Shown here: piece by piece, positions 12,939 through 13,782 of the stretch
Position numbering within the stretch: the stretch's first letter is position 1
Layout of the letters: each line of letters starts with the position of its first letter
NCBI GenBank assembly: GCA_035379765.1
Contig: DAOSVX010000016.1
Location: forward strand, 1-13,782
Source: DAOSVX01 sp035379765
GTDB lineage: Bacteria; Bacillota_I; Bacilli_A; RF39; UBA660
DNA length: 13,782 nt
Direction of reading: 5' to 3'
The notes under the pieces: model-generated
The model's database searches: none
Seen by the model: the letters and a program-made list of their open reading frames with translations, nothing else
Told to the model about the DNA's origin: nothing
Program-made: the position numbers and the translations under genes

Positions 12939-13782
12939 TCATAACTACAACTACTACATTTTATTTTGTTATTTTTTTCGACTAAGTAAGCTCCACATTC
13001 AGGGCATTTTTCTTCTAAAGGTTTATCCCAAGAAGCAAAATCACATTTAGGATAATTAGAACAACCATAGAATATTTTACCTTTTCTAGTTCTTTTTTCA
13101 ACTATGTTGCCATCACATTTAGGACATGGCATGATAACTGTAACTTTCTTTTCTTCTTTTTTAATGTATTTACATTTAGGATAGTTAGAGCAAGCTTCAA
13201 ATTCACCATATTTACCATTTCTTTTAACCATGTCTCCACCACATAATGGACATTTCTCACCAGTTTTTTCTGGTTCTTTTTTCTCCATATTACTGAAAGC
13301 TTTTTCCACTAATGGTTCAAAGTCTTGATAGAAGTTTTTTAATACCTTAACTTCTTCATTTTTGGCTTCAGCTATTTCATCTAATTCGGTTTCCATTTTA
13401 GCTGTATATTTAACATTAATAATATTACTAAAAAATTCTTGTAATTTATCAGTTATCTCAATTCCTACTTCGGTTGGAAAGAATTTTTTATCAATAACAT
13501 TAACATAAACTCTTTCTCTTAGTATTTCCATTGTTTTAGCATAAGTACTTGGTCTACCGATACCTAGTTTTTCCATTTCTTTAATTAAACTAGCTTCTGT
13601 GTATCTTGGTAATGGTTTAGTAAAGTGTTGACTTTTTAAAATATCTTCACTTATTAAAACATTAGTTTTATAATTACTAAAATCTGGTAAGATAACATCT
13701 TCGTTTTTTTCATAGTCTTTATAAACTTTTAAATACCCGTCAAATTTTAAAACACTACCAGTTGCTTTAAATTCATAGCCAT
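12926..13782 (-). CDS. topA: DNA topoisomerase I (TopA), C-terminal part; 5' end outside window
   Basis: Type IA topoisomerase that relaxes negative supercoils. The visible 284 codons enter from the right edge already in frame, so the start and the catalytic Tyr region are missing. Visible are the end of the core domain (FDGYLKVYKDYEKNEDVILP), the conserved FTKPLPRYTEASLIKEMEKL followed by GIGRPSTYAKTMEIL, and then the toprim-distal segment with TEVGIEITDKLQEFF. The tail has three four-Cys zinc ribbons: CPLCGG...CSNYPKC, CPKCDG...CSNYPKC and the shorter CPECGA...CSSC, as is usual in Firmicutes TopA. The internal Met at 13576 is not the start: the frame is open and family-like upstream to the window edge. 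The stop lies in a hairpin loop. Confidence 0.96.
   Translation of the reverse strand, partial: GYEFKATGSVLKFDGYLKVYKDYEKNEDVILPDFSNYKTNVLISEDILKSQHFTKPLPRYTEASLIKEMEKLGIGRPSTYAKTMEILRERVYVNVIDKKFFPTEVGIEITDKLQEFFSNIINVKYTAKMETELDEIAEAKNEEVKVLKNFYQDFEPLVEKAFSNMEKKEPEKTGEKCPLCGGDMVKRNGKYGEFEACSNYPKCKYIKKEEKKVTVIMPCPKCDGNIVEKRTRKGKIFYGCSNYPKCDFASWDKPLEEKCPECGAYLVEKNNKIKCSSCSYEKQD

Noticed and set aside
12785..12985. Plus-strand 66-codon frame spanning the topA end and the small gene
   Set aside because: It crosses a terminator and two minus-strand genes with better expression signals; the hydrophobic product reflects A/T-rich antisense codons.
1..13782. Alternative genetic code with UGA as Trp
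   Set aside because: dnaG and murT end at TGA in ATGA overlaps, and conserved Trp positions (rpoD WW, murT SWLYD) use TGG.
1..13782. CRISPR arrays, insertion sequences, prophage or tRNA genes
   Set aside because: No spaced direct repeats, transposase, integrase or cloverleaf-forming sequence seen on either strand.

Overview
The window is strongly A+T-rich bacterial DNA from the Firmicutes/Mollicutes side of the tree. Support comes from a dnaG-rpoD-trmK operon, a MurT/GatD-type pair, GGUG- and AAGGAG-type ribosome binding sites, and RpoD, EF-Ts and UvrC sequences typical of low-GC Gram-positives. UGA is a stop (dnaG and murT end in TGA) and tryptophan is TGG, so this is not a code-4 mycoplasma. 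Very tight packing suggests a reduced genome, perhaps an uncultured gut or rumen Bacilli lineage such as RF39 or relatives; that placement is inference.

Left part (1-5314, all minus strand): trmK (cut by the window edge), rpoD and dnaG overlap by 1 and 4 bases and form one replication/transcription operon. uvrC follows with its own terminator. A short divergent promoter region (about 5315-5386) separates uvrC from a plus-strand, single-domain YigZ/IMPACT gene.

Middle (5736-10140, minus strand): a polytopic membrane protein resembling lycopene-cyclase-domain proteins, a 46-residue zinc-ribbon protein, glyA, and the translation operon rpsB-tsf plus a 42-residue membrane peptide gene. RpsB carries a C-terminal extension ending in a Rho_N/SAP-like helical motif.

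The 10141-10540 stretch has no convincing gene for a protein. It has a good minus-strand promoter, at least eight local hairpins and a strong terminator, and is best read as a roughly 390-nt structured non-coding RNA that I cannot assign to a known class. Its -35 element is the same heptamer, read on the other strand, as the -35 of the divergent murT promoter.

Right part (10623-13782): murT and gatD (plus strand, overlapping by 4 bases) resemble the lipid II isoglutaminyl synthase pair. GatD has lost both catalytic residues (Cys to Thr, His to Leu) and MurT has lost one zinc-ribbon Cys, so the pair is either ammonia-dependent, regulatory or repurposed. A 59-residue hypothetical gene lies between two near-identical hairpins, followed by the 3' part of topA (minus strand).

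Genome-wide style: six genes have a TATAAT -10 box only 16-20 bases before the ATG, with a GGUG-type ribosome binding site and a predicted 8-14 nt leader. Several intrinsic terminators begin inside the coding sequence and hold the stop codon in the hairpin. The candidate novelties are the orphan structured RNA and the catalytically altered MurT/GatD pair beside it.
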